Shown piece by piece: positions 1-6,246 of a stretch of DNA of 22,820 nt. Made by a program: the position numbers and the translations under genes. This DNA comes from Oscillospiraceae bacterium. GTDB taxonomy: Bacteria; Bacillota; Clostridia; Oscillospirales; Oscillospiraceae. The notes under the pieces are model-generated. The model saw nothing but the letters and a program-made list of their open reading frames with translations. It made no database searches and had not been told where the DNA came from. The first letter of the stretch is position 1, and each line of letters begins with the position of its first letter. The DNA lies in NCBI GenBank assembly GCA_012513005.1, contig JAAZCZ010000115.1, positions 1-22,820 of the forward strand, written 5' to 3'.

Positions 1-78
1 TATTAAAGTTATAAAAAATATGCCGCAGGTGCGCAGCATGCCCTGTCCCATTGTAAGGAGCATAGTTTCAAGGGTCAT
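1..78 (-). CDS. Amino-acid ABC transporter permease, N-terminal 26 codons only
   Basis: Reading leftward from 78, an ATG opens a frame of 26 codons that runs off the end of the window. A GAGGTG Shine-Dalgarno lies 10 nt before the ATG (89-94). The peptide begins MTLETMLLTMGQGMLRTCG and continues with a hydrophobic stretch (IFFITLI). This fits the start of HisM/GlnP-type permeases, where a short amphipathic lead precedes the first membrane helix. It follows the family-3 solute-binding protein by 68 nt, the usual order in polar amino-acid uptake operons, and an ATPase gene would be expected beyond. The identification rests on context and the first residues; the conserved permease loop is not in the window. 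Confidence 0.6.
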   Translation of the reverse strand, partial: MTLETMLLTMGQGMLRTCGIFFITLI

Positions 79-125
79 TGTTTAAATACACCTCATAAAT
101 CAGCCGAAGCATGGCTGCAATGTTC

Positions 126-155
126 GGGACTTAAGGCTATTTAGCCTTAAGTCCC
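126..155 (-). other. Stem-loop overlapping the stop codon of the solute-binding protein gene
   Basis: On the minus strand GGGACTTAAGGCT pairs perfectly (13 bp) with its reverse complement across a 4-nt loop. The stop codon TAA (147-149) lies inside the 5' arm. No T-run follows, so it does not look like a simple terminator. It sits between the binding-protein gene and the permease gene. In binding-protein operons such elements often protect the upstream mRNA from 3' exonucleases, giving more binding protein than permease. That role here is inference; partial termination is an alternative. Confidence 0.6.
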
Positions 156-1013
156 ATAGCTTAGATTATACAGTACAGACTGTTTTTTGGGAAGCAGTGT
201 CAGGTACTCATATATATCGGGATATTTTTTAGCAATCTCATCGTACTTGCCGGAAGCCACAAGCTCTTTTAGCCCGTCTTCAACTTCCTTTTTAAGAGCA
301 TCATCACCGAGCCTAAACCCAATAGCGTAGTTTTCCTCGGAGAGCTTTTCCTCAAGTATGGCTAAGCCTGTAGTATTTGCCATGTGAAACTTTGCCTGGG
401 TAACATCAATGGCAACAGCGTCAATTGCCCCTGCTTTGAGGTCAGTGAGAGCAACGGGATAGCTTTCATAAACCTTGAGCTCCTTAAAGGTCTTGCCCAG
501 GCTCTCGGCTACTTCACCCTCTGTGAGCATGGTGTAGGCGGAGGTGGCAGTCTGCACACCTACCAGCTTGCCTTCTAAGTCGGCGAGCGTTTTAACAGGC
601 GAATTTTCAGCTACCAAGATAACCTGGACATTTGTTGAATAAGGGAAGCTCCAGGTGTAATCATTTTCTCTACCCTCAACAGTGAAGCCGGACCAGATGC
701 AGTCGCATGCACCGGATTTAAGCTCAGCGTCCTTAGCATCCCATGCAAACGGGACCTGCTCATGCTTCCAGCCCTTAAGCTCACAAAGAGCCTGCGCAAT
801 CTCAACGTCGAAGCCCGAGGTCTTGCCGTCTTTGTCGATGTAAGAATAGGGGGGATAGTCCTTATCAAAGCCGTGCTTGAATACCTTTATTTCGGAAGGC
901 GCAGCAGCGGACGAGCCCGCTGCGGGAGTTTCCTTTACAGCGGGTGTGCCGCAGGCTGCAAGGGCAAATACGGCAACAAGTATAAGCAGTAGTGCAAGTA
1001 ATCTCTTTTTCAT
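147..1013 (-). CDS. Polar amino-acid ABC transporter substrate-binding lipoprotein (SBP family 3)
   Basis: The 288-residue protein should capture an amino acid or similar small polar solute outside the membrane and deliver it to an ABC permease. Residues 1-20 form a lipoprotein signal (MKKR, then a Leu/Ala/Val-rich core) with lipobox LAAC and acylated Cys21. A Ser/Ala/Pro linker follows to about residue 42. The mature part has the family-3 pattern: a YPPYSYID segment with DGKTSGFDVEIA soon after, an acidic/aromatic WSGFTV turn, then VGVQTATSAY and DAVAIDV in the second lobe. Length is normal. The start is supported by an AGAGGAG site a few bases before ATG. The downstream permease start confirms the operon. 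The substrate cannot be read from sequence; the family covers Gln, Arg, His, Cys and others. Confidence 0.9.
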   Translation of the reverse strand: MKKRLLALLLILVAVFALAACGTPAVKETPAAGSSAAAPSEIKVFKHGFDKDYPPYSYIDKDGKTSGFDVEIAQALCELKGWKHEQVPFAWDAKDAELKSGACDCIWSGFTVEGRENDYTWSFPYSTNVQVILVAENSPVKTLADLEGKLVGVQTATSAYTMLTEGEVAESLGKTFKELKVYESYPVALTDLKAGAIDAVAIDVTQAKFHMANTTGLAILEEKLSEENYAIGFRLGDDALKKEVEDGLKELVASGKYDEIAKKYPDIYEYLTLLPKKQSVLYNLSYGT

Positions 1014-1068
1014 GTCGTCTCCTCTTTCTGTTTGTCTTTCATTATTTAAAACGCTTTATTACTTTAGT

Positions 1069-1096
1069 ATATTAGCACATTAGCGAGATAAAGCAA
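1069..1096 (-). promoter_or_regulatory. Probable sigma-A promoter of the amino-acid uptake operon
   Basis: On the minus strand TTGCTT (1091-1096) is followed after 16 nt by TAATAT (1069-1074), preceded by TG-C, an extended -10 arrangement. It lies about 55 nt before the binding-protein start codon and just after the terminator of the preceding gene, so the uptake operon probably has its own promoter. Confidence 0.5.
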
Positions 1097-1110
1097 GAGG
1101 AGATTAATAA

Positions 1111-1139
1111 TTCTGCTGTGCGTTTTTTGCACAGCAGAA
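1111..1139 (-). terminator. Rho-independent terminator after the small membrane protein gene
   Basis: On the minus strand TTCTGCTGTGC and its reverse complement form an 11-bp perfect stem around a 7-nt A-rich loop. A moderately T-rich tail (TTATTAATCT) follows. It lies 23 nt after the stop codon of the membrane protein gene and separates it from the uptake operon. The tail is weak, so termination may be incomplete. Confidence 0.75.
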
Positions 1140-1162
1140 GAAAGCCCGTGTCAAACGGCATT

Positions 1163-1576
1163 TTACTCGTGTTTTTCCAGGTATATGTTGACTCCGAGAT
1201 AAGTAATGAACATAAGAACTACAACGGCACTCAGGGTTCCTGCTATGTAGATAAGATACGGATACTTATATATTCCGTATAAGACAATGAATATATAATC
1301 TGCCGCTATCAGAATAAAATTTAAGATTTTAACTGTGAGATACCCCGTTTTAGAGAGTATAAAAAGATCCCGCTCGTCTGTTTTCTCACTTAATTCTTCT
1401 AATATTCCCTTTTTGCTGAAAGCTAAATATATATTACTTGCAAAGATGGCAAAAAGCAGGGCTGCTGAAATAAGAAGCCTTGAATTTGAGGTCTTTATAT
1501 AAAAAATTATACAAATGATAAAAATTAGCCCGGCAATTACTGCTGCTGCAAGTGCGCGTTTATTTTTTATTTTCAT
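1163..1576 (-). CDS. Small four-helix membrane protein paired with an XRE regulator
   Basis: The 137-residue protein has four hydrophobic segments, roughly residues 9-27, 33-52, 82-101 and 107-131. A charged cytoplasmic-type loop between helices 2 and 3 carries a TDERD motif at 66-70, followed by a Lys-Thr-Gly-Tyr stretch. I recall similar DERD loops in small uncharacterised membrane families (DUF2178-like) that sit beside short XRE regulators, but I cannot confirm the family. The start is supported by GGAG 7 nt before the ATG. The gene begins 17 nt before the end of the regulator gene, so the two are probably translationally coupled. It could modulate or be controlled by the regulator. No enzymatic motif is visible. 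Confidence 0.7.
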   Translation of the reverse strand: MKIKNKRALAAAVIAGLIFIICIIFYIKTSNSRLLISAALLFAIFASNIYLAFSKKGILEELSEKTDERDLFILSKTGYLTVKILNFILIAADYIFIVLYGIYKYPYLIYIAGTLSAVVVLMFITYLGVNIYLEKHE

Positions 1577-1790
1577 TATTATTCTCCATTTTCAGATTTT
1601 CCTCAAGGCAGCACAAATCCTCAACACTCACATTAAATATCTGCGACATTTTATATGCCAGCATCAGCGAGGGGTTATACTGCTCCTTTTCAATTGAAAT
1701 AATAGTTCTTGCCGAAACATTGACTAAATCGGCAAGCTGCTGTTGGGTTAGCCCCAGAGCCAGCCGCAGCATTTTAACCTTGTTTTTCAT
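1560..1790 (-). CDS. Short XRE/Cro-type transcriptional regulator
   Basis: The 76-residue DNA-binding protein is almost entirely a helix-turn-helix domain. Residues 3-60 fit the HTH_3 fold: LGLTQQQLADLVNVSARTI (12-30) is the helix-turn-helix, followed by SIEKEQYNPSL and FNVSVEDL. A polar Asn/Glu/Lys tail ends the protein. The frame is open upstream to an ATG at 1823, but that codon lies in an operator dyad and has no ribosome site. The ATG at 1790 has GGAAGGA 6 nt before it and gives a normal family start, so I chose it. The gene is divergent from mnmG and co-transcribed with the membrane protein. Three copies of one dyad around its promoter point to autorepression. Confidence 0.88.
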   Translation of the reverse strand: MKNKVKMLRLALGLTQQQLADLVNVSARTIISIEKEQYNPSLMLAYKMSQIFNVSVEDLCCLEENLKMENNNENKK

Positions 1791-1807
1791 TTTGTATTCC
1801 TTCCTAT

Positions 1808-1823
1808 ATGAAGCTACCTTCAC
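1808..1823. promoter_or_regulatory. Operator O3, GTGAAG-N4-CTTCAT
   Basis: Third copy of the 16-bp dyad, with one half-site base changed (GTGAAG on the regulator strand). It directly abuts O2 with no gap and lies in the start of the regulator transcript. Likely binding site of the neighbouring XRE protein (inference). Confidence 0.6.
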
Positions 1824-1839
1824 ATGAAGTTTACTTCAT
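1824..1839. promoter_or_regulatory. Operator O2, ATGAAG-N4-CTTCAT
   Basis: Perfect 6-bp half-sites around a 4-bp spacer. It overlaps the end of the -10 element (1838-1839) and covers the predicted transcription start of the regulator. Occupancy would block the promoter. Confidence 0.65.
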
Positions 1840-1866
1840 ATTAATCCTTGATTATTGCTTTGTCAA
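1838..1866 (-). promoter_or_regulatory. Sigma-A promoter of the XRE regulator/membrane protein pair
   Basis: On the minus strand TTGACA (1861-1866), exactly 17 nt of spacer, then TAATAT (1838-1843). The predicted start near 1831 lies inside operator O2 and gives a leader of about 40 nt with a strong Shine-Dalgarno. Confidence 0.8.
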
Positions 1867-1874
1867 GAGAAAAT

Positions 1875-1890
1875 ATGAAGGTAGCTTCAT
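1875..1890. promoter_or_regulatory. Operator O1, ATGAAG-N4-CTTCAT
   Basis: Perfect copy of the same dyad, 51 bp centre-to-centre from O2 (about five helical turns). It lies upstream of both divergent promoters: 8 bp behind the regulator -35 and 22 bp behind the mnmG -35. It could support cooperative binding with O2/O3 or influence mnmG. Confidence 0.6.
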
Positions 1891-1912
1891 ATAAATATAT
1901 AGAATGAAATTC

Positions 1913-1941
1913 TTGATATAGGGTCTAAAACAAAGTATAAT
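1913..1941 (+). promoter_or_regulatory. Sigma-A promoter of mnmG-mnmA
   Basis: TTGATA (1913-1918), exactly 17 nt, then a consensus TATAAT (1936-1941). The expected start, about 7 nt past the -10, falls on or next to the A of the mnmG ATG at 1948. There is no Shine-Dalgarno between promoter and gene, which suggests a leaderless mRNA. Confidence 0.8.
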
Positions 1942-1947
1942 CCCGAT

Positions 1948-3849
1948 ATGAAGATTAATAATAAAACAAAAATAAATACATATAATGCAGGCACCTGCGA
2001 TATAGCGGTGATAGGGGCGGGGCATGCCGGAATAGAGGCTTCCTTAGCGGCAGCCAGACTCGGCATGGATGTTATCTGCTTTGCTATTAATTTAGATAGT
2101 GTGGGAAACCTACCCTGTAACCCCGCCATAGGCGGAACAGGAAAGGGGCATCTCGTGCGGGAGCTTGATGCTTTAGGCGGGCAGATGGCAAAGATAGCCG
2201 ATGAAGCCTGCATACAATACAGAATGCTAAACAGAGGCAAGGGTCCGGCTGTCTATTCATTAAGAGCTCAGGCAGACAGGCGTATCTATCAGTCGGTCAG
2301 CAAGCACTGCCTTGAATTGCAGAGCGGGCTTAGGCTAAAGCAGGCTGAAATAACTGAGATTATTATTGAAGATAATAAAGTAGCCGGCGTAGTAACTGAG
2401 ACCGGCGCTATATATTCCTGCCAAGCGGCTATAGTAGCAACGGGCACTTATTTAGACGGCAGCATAATAATAGGCGACATGCAAAAGGATAGCGGTCCGG
2501 ACGGTCTTGCATCAGCAAAGCAGCTTTGTGCCGGTCTCAGAAATCTCGGGCTTAATATACGCAGATTTAAAACCGGAACACCGCCGCGCATTAATGCAAG
2601 AACTGTGGACTTTTCTCAGATGACAGAGCAGCCGGGAGACACTCATCCCGAGGCATTTTCGTTTGACACAGATTGGGAGCTAATAAACAGTGCTACTTGC
2701 TATTTGACACACACAAACGAAAAAACTCACGCTATACTAAAAGACAACCTAGACAGATCTCCCATCTATTCAGGGGTGATAGAGGGGGTAGGTCCCAGGT
2801 ACTGCCCGAGTATCGAAACCAAAATAATGGTTTTTCCCGATAAAAATAGGCATCAGGTATTTATAGAGCCCATGGGTCTTGACACTGAGGAGCTATATGT
2901 ACAGGGATTTTCCTCATCTATGCCGCAGGAGGTTCAGGAGGAGGCTCTGCACACAATAGTAGGGCTTGAAAAAGCCGAGATAACAAGACCGGGCTACGCC
3001 ATAGAATACGACTGCATAGACCCATTAGAGCTATACCCCACACTTGAAACAAAGAAAATAAGCGGGCTTTACGGAGCCGGGCAGTTTAACGGCTCATCGG
3101 GCTACGAGGAAGCTGCTGTTCAGGGCTTTGTTGCGGGAGTCAATGCCGCAAGAAAAATAAAGGGGCAGGATAGCTTCGTGCTGCGCCGCTCAGACGGTTA
3201 TATAGGCACACTCATAGATGACCTTGTAACAAAGGGAACGCAGGAGCCATACAGAATGATGACCTCGCGCTCGGAATACAGGCTGCTGCACAGGCAGGAT
3301 AACGCAGATGAAAGACTGACAGAAAAAGGCTATGAGCTGGGGCTAAAAACGCAGGCAGACCTTAACGCAGTCAGAAAAAAGTACGAGGCTGTCGATACTG
3401 AACTAAAAAGATTAGACAGCACATATATAGGACCCTCAGCCGAGCTAACAGAAATATTAAATAGGCTAAATACGCCCATGCCCAAGTCGGGCATATCACT
3501 TTCGGACCTGCTTCGCAGACCGGAGATAAATTACGATGATTTAAAGCCGCTAGACAAAGAAAGACCGAATTTAAGCCGCGATATAATAAATCAGGTGGAA
3601 ATAAGGCTGAGATACGACGGCTATATAAAAAGGCAGTTAAAGCAGGTGCAGGAGTTTTCCAAAATGGAAAACCGCCGTATTCCGCAGGATATTGATTTTA
3701 AGAAAATCCCGGGCATAAGAACGGAAGCAGCCGAGAAGCTAAGCGATATAAGACCTGAAAACTTCGGCAGAGCTGCCAGAATTTCGGGAGTCTCCCCCTC
3801 CGATATGACAGCACTCATGATATACTGCGAAAGGCAGGTGCGCGGATGA
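1948..3849 (+). CDS. mnmG: tRNA uridine-5-carboxymethylaminomethyl modification enzyme MnmG
   Basis: With MnmE, this FAD enzyme adds the carboxymethylaminomethyl (or aminomethyl) group to C5 of wobble uridine 34 in tRNAs reading two-fold codons. At 633 residues it is full length. The Rossmann FAD motif GAGHAG is at 23-28. LPCNPAIGGTGKGHLVREL starts near 55 with conserved Cys57. GVGPRYCPSIETK lies near 280 with the second conserved Cys286. GQFNGSSGYEEAA is the C-terminal FAD signature, and the tail region has the usual RRIPQDIDF...GVSPSD pattern. Residues before about 17 extend beyond the family's usual N-terminus, but no later start codon precedes the FAD motif. The ATG has no ribosome site and may be leaderless. 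It overlaps mnmA by 4 nt. MnmE is not in the window. Confidence 0.97.
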   Translation: MKINNKTKINTYNAGTCDIAVIGAGHAGIEASLAAARLGMDVICFAINLDSVGNLPCNPAIGGTGKGHLVRELDALGGQMAKIADEACIQYRMLNRGKGPAVYSLRAQADRRIYQSVSKHCLELQSGLRLKQAEITEIIIEDNKVAGVVTETGAIYSCQAAIVATGTYLDGSIIIGDMQKDSGPDGLASAKQLCAGLRNLGLNIRRFKTGTPPRINARTVDFSQMTEQPGDTHPEAFSFDTDWELINSATCYLTHTNEKTHAILKDNLDRSPIYSGVIEGVGPRYCPSIETKIMVFPDKNRHQVFIEPMGLDTEELYVQGFSSSMPQEVQEEALHTIVGLEKAEITRPGYAIEYDCIDPLELYPTLETKKISGLYGAGQFNGSSGYEEAAVQGFVAGVNAARKIKGQDSFVLRRSDGYIGTLIDDLVTKGTQEPYRMMTSRSEYRLLHRQDNADERLTEKGYELGLKTQADLNAVRKKYEAVDTELKRLDSTYIGPSAELTEILNRLNTPMPKSGISLSDLLRRPEINYDDLKPLDKERPNLSRDIINQVEIRLRYDGYIKRQLKQVQEFSKMENRRIPQDIDFKKIPGIRTEAAEKLSDIRPENFGRAARISGVSPSDMTALMIYCERQVRG

Positions 3850-4874
3850 AAAAGCGTGTTGTACTCGGCTTTTCTGGCGGTGTTGACTCCGCTGTTTCCG
3901 CAATTCTGTTAAAAGAGAGCGGCTATGAGGTGCATGGGCTTTATCTGGATACGGGCAGCGCAGAGAATATAGAAAATGTTATAAAGGCAGCTAATAAAAT
4001 CGAAATGCCCATAAACATTGCAGATGTTAAAGACAGACTAAACGATTTAGTCTGCAAACCCTTTGCAGCAGCCTATGCAGCAGGCAAAACTCCGAATCCC
4101 TGCATTGTCTGCAACCCCGAGGTAAAGTTTAACGCTCTTTTAAGAGAAGCCGACAGGCTCTGCTGCGAGCATATAGCAAGCGGGCACTACGCAAGGGCAG
4201 TTAACGGGCAGCTTTTTAAGGGTCAGGCACAAAACGATCAGAGCTATCTGCTCTGCAGAATAAAAAAAGAGCAGCTTGTGAGACTCATTCTGCCCTTAGG
4301 TGACTATAATAAGGAAGAAGCAAGAAAAATAGCTAGGGAGCATAGCTTAGATTCAGCCGATAAGCCCGCGAGCATGGAAATTTGCTTTATCCCCGCAGGC
4401 GACCATGCGGCATATATAGAAAACCTAGGAATAGTGCCGAAACCCGGCAGAATAATGTTCGAGGGCCGGCAGGTAGGCGAGCATGACGGCATACACAAGT
4501 TCACAATCGGCCAGCGCAGACACGCTAATATTGCTGCAGGCGAGAGAATATATGTGAGCGAAATAAATGCCGAAACAGGCGATGTGATAATGGGCAGGCT
4601 GCATGATCTCATGTCAAACAGGCTCTATGTAAATGAAATAAAATATTTAACAAATCCTCCGGAAGCAGAGAGCAGATGCAGTGTCAGAATTCGCCACTCC
4701 AAGCAGAGCTACGAGGCAAAGCTCATACCCATGCGCGCAGACTCAGGAATAGTAATATTCACAGAGCCGGCAAGAGCGGCAACGCCAGGGCAAACAGCTG
4801 CATTTTACGACGGTGACAGGGTCATAGGCGGAGGACTTATCGAAAAAGCATATAAATTAGACCGAGAAAACTAA
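3846..4874 (+). CDS. mnmA: tRNA-specific 2-thiouridylase MnmA
   Basis: The enzyme adenylates wobble uridine 34 and replaces its 2-oxygen with sulphur received from a persulfide carrier. The 342-residue protein shows the PP-loop SGGVDSA at 10-16, TPNPCIVCN at 82-90 with Cys89 in the position of the first catalytic cysteine, SGHYAR at 112-117, and ASMEICFIP at 175-183 with Cys180 as the persulfide cysteine. It is somewhat shorter than the usual 360-370 residues; the segment between the PP-loop and the first catalytic cysteine looks condensed, but all key residues are present. Its ATG overlaps the mnmG stop (ATGA), with AGGTG 5 nt upstream. The pairing joins the two enzymes that build 5-substituted 2-thiouridine at the same nucleotide. 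A terminator overlaps its 3' end. Confidence 0.95.
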   Translation: MKKRVVLGFSGGVDSAVSAILLKESGYEVHGLYLDTGSAENIENVIKAANKIEMPINIADVKDRLNDLVCKPFAAAYAAGKTPNPCIVCNPEVKFNALLREADRLCCEHIASGHYARAVNGQLFKGQAQNDQSYLLCRIKKEQLVRLILPLGDYNKEEARKIAREHSLDSADKPASMEICFIPAGDHAAYIENLGIVPKPGRIMFEGRQVGEHDGIHKFTIGQRRHANIAAGERIYVSEINAETGDVIMGRLHDLMSNRLYVNEIKYLTNPPEAESRCSVRIRHSKQSYEAKLIPMRADSGIVIFTEPARAATPGQTAAFYDGDRVIGGGLIEKAYKLDREN

Positions 4875-4888
4875 TCTCGGTCTTTTTT
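4860..4888 (+). terminator. Rho-independent terminator of mnmG-mnmA
   Basis: GACCGAGA (4860-4867) pairs with TCTCGGTC (4875-4882) and is followed by six T and more T-rich sequence. The mnmA stop codon (4872-4874) lies in the 7-nt loop, so coding sequence forms the 5' arm. Confidence 0.92.
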
Positions 4889-4897
4889 ATTTTCTTC

Positions 4898-4926
4898 TTG
4901 ACAAATAAAAACTAATAAAGTATTAT
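4898..4926 (+). promoter_or_regulatory. Sigma-A promoter of the GntR-ABC operon
   Basis: TTGACA (4898-4903), exactly 17 nt, then TATTAT (4921-4926). The predicted start near 4933 lies inside the operator dyad. The -35 begins only 10 nt after the mnmA terminator T-run. Confidence 0.85.
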
Positions 4927-4954
4927 AACTGTACTAAGACACTTAGTACAGTTA
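4926..4954. promoter_or_regulatory. 29-bp operator dyad, probably for the GntR/YtrA regulator
   Basis: The 13-bp arm TAACTGTACTAAG and its perfect reverse complement are separated by 3 bp (ACA). It overlaps the last base of the -10 and covers the transcription start, the position for steric repression. YtrA-type regulators typically sit in the operon they control and bind dyads in its promoter, so autorepression is likely. In RNA the same dyad would form a hairpin near the 5' end. Confidence 0.8.
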
Positions 4955-4988
4955 ATTTATTATTATAGACAAAAAAGCGGGTGATAAT

Positions 4989-5360
4989 TTGATTTCCCTA
5001 AATTACAGAGACTCGGTGCCTATTTATATGCAGGTAAAGCAGTCACTGCGAAAGCTCATAGTCTCGGGTGTCTTGGCACCTGATGAGAAGCTTCAGTCAG
5101 TCAGAGAGCTTGCAGCCGAGCTTGCAATAAACCCCAACACAATACAAAGGGCATATAGGGAGCTTGAAGCCGAGGGCTATATCTACTCGGTAGCGGGCAA
5201 GGGCAGCTTTGCGGGCAGACCGCCGGAGGTAGACGAGAACAGAAGAAAAAAGCTCTTAGCTGTATTTGAAAGCACGGCGGCAGAGCTTTTGTACTTGGGA
5301 GTTAATAAGGCTGAGATGCAAAGGATTATTGAAGATAAGGCAGGTGAAGCTGATGCTTAA
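4989..5360 (+). CDS. GntR-family (YtrA subfamily) transcriptional repressor
   Basis: The 123-residue regulator consists of a winged helix (about residues 8-76) and a short helical tail. This size is typical of the YtrA subfamily, which lacks the large effector domain of other GntR proteins. PIYMQVKQSLRKLI opens the fold, SVRELAAELAINPNTIQRAY (37-56) is the helix-turn-helix, and GYIYSVAGKGSF is the wing. The start is TTG at 4989, a few bases after a GGTGAT ribosome site; it gives the family's usual beginning (ISLNYRDS), and a nearby GTG is out of frame. The gene overlaps the ATPase gene by 8 nt. It probably senses a cell-envelope or antimicrobial signal and represses its own operon, by analogy with ytr systems. 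Confidence 0.93.
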   Translation: MISLNYRDSVPIYMQVKQSLRKLIVSGVLAPDEKLQSVRELAAELAINPNTIQRAYRELEAEGYIYSVAGKGSFAGRPPEVDENRRKKLLAVFESTAAELLYLGVNKAEMQRIIEDKAGEADA

Positions 5361-6246
5361 GCTTATTGATGTTAATAAAAGCTTCGGAGAAGTTAAAGCT
5401 CTAAACGGCATGTCACTGCATGCTAAAAAGGGCAGTGTCTACGGAATAATAGGTCCGAACGGCGCCGGAAAGTCAACAGCCGTGCGGCATATGGCAGGAA
5501 TATACAGGCAGGATTCGGGGCAGGTTTTAGTAGGCGGCGAGCCTGTTTTTGAAAACACCGAGATAAAATCCAAAATCGCCTATGTGCCCGATGATGTTTT
5601 TTGCTTTCCGATGGCAACAACACAGGATATGATGCAGTATTATAAGAGCTTTTATCCGAATTTCAGAACGGAAAGATTTGAAAAGCTAAGAGAGCTATTC
5701 GACTTCGACATAAAAAGACCAATGCGCAAGCTCTCGCGCGGTATGAAAAAGCAGGCGGGCTTTTGGCTGGCGTTTTCGATGATGCCGGAAGTGCTTATAT
5801 TAGACGAGCCTGTGGACGGTATGGACCCCGTTGTGCGCCGCAGCGTGTGGCGCTTAGCCTTGCAGGATGTGGCAGAGCGCGGCACTACTATGATAGTAGC
5901 CTCTCATAACCTGCGCGAGCTGGAGGATGTCTGTGACACTGTGGGCATAATAGAAAAAGGAAAAATGCTGCACGAGTGCAGGCTCGACGAAATGCAAGAG
6001 AATGTAGTAAAGATTCAGCTGGCATATGAAAGCGAAAGGGAGCTTCCCCCGGAGCTTCACGTGCTCAATATCAGTCAGTCGGGCAAGGTTAAGACACTAA
6101 TAGTAAAGGGCGGGACAGAGAGGGCAACAGAGCTTCTAAAGAGCACAAATCCCCTGTTTATGGATGTTCTTAATATGTCTCTTGAAGAGATATTTATATA
6201 TGAGTTGGGAGGAGCAGGCTATGAAGTCAAAGACATCATTCTTTAA
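5353..6246 (+). CDS. ABC transporter ATP-binding protein (YtrB-like)
   Basis: The 297-residue ATPase drives an ABC exporter or resistance-type transporter with the following permease. Walker A GPNGAGKST is at 34-42. The Q-loop position reads YVPDD (77-81), a substitution I recall as usual in this subfamily. The signature is LSRGMKKQ (127-134) in place of LSGGQ. Walker B VLILDE ends in Asp151/Glu152, and the H-loop is ASHN (183-186). A C-terminal domain of about 90 residues follows, as in YtrB and similar proteins. The frame is open for 29 codons upstream, but ATG 5353 has AGGTGA 5 nt before it and gives the canonical start MLKLIDVNKSFG. It overlaps the regulator and the permease genes. Confidence 0.94.
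   Translation: MLKLIDVNKSFGEVKALNGMSLHAKKGSVYGIIGPNGAGKSTAVRHMAGIYRQDSGQVLVGGEPVFENTEIKSKIAYVPDDVFCFPMATTQDMMQYYKSFYPNFRTERFEKLRELFDFDIKRPMRKLSRGMKKQAGFWLAFSMMPEVLILDEPVDGMDPVVRRSVWRLALQDVAERGTTMIVASHNLRELEDVCDTVGIIEKGKMLHECRLDEMQENVVKIQLAYESERELPPELHVLNISQSGKVKTLIVKGGTERATELLKSTNPLFMDVLNMSLEEIFIYELGGAGYEVKDIIL

Noticed and set aside
384..992. Open frames on the opposite strand of the binding-protein gene, and similar frames within other genes
   Set aside because: They are out-of-frame shadows of well-supported genes, with no family features, and none looked like a gene with its own ribosome site.
1149..1154. TTGACA on the minus strand just after the membrane protein gene, as a -35 element
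   Set aside because: No -10 element lies at a suitable distance; a terminator stem follows instead.
1791..1823. Longer XRE regulator starting at ATG 1823
   Set aside because: That ATG lies at the junction of operators O2 and O3 and lacks a ribosome site; the one at 1790 has a strong one.
5266..5352. Upstream extension of the ATPase gene to an ATG at 5266
   Set aside because: It reads through the end of the GntR gene in another frame. The ATG at 5353 has a good ribosome site and gives the normal family start.
6164..6220. Upstream extension of the permease gene to an ATG at 6164
   Set aside because: The extra 19 residues come from the ATPase gene's other frame. GGGAGGAG before 6221 decides the start.
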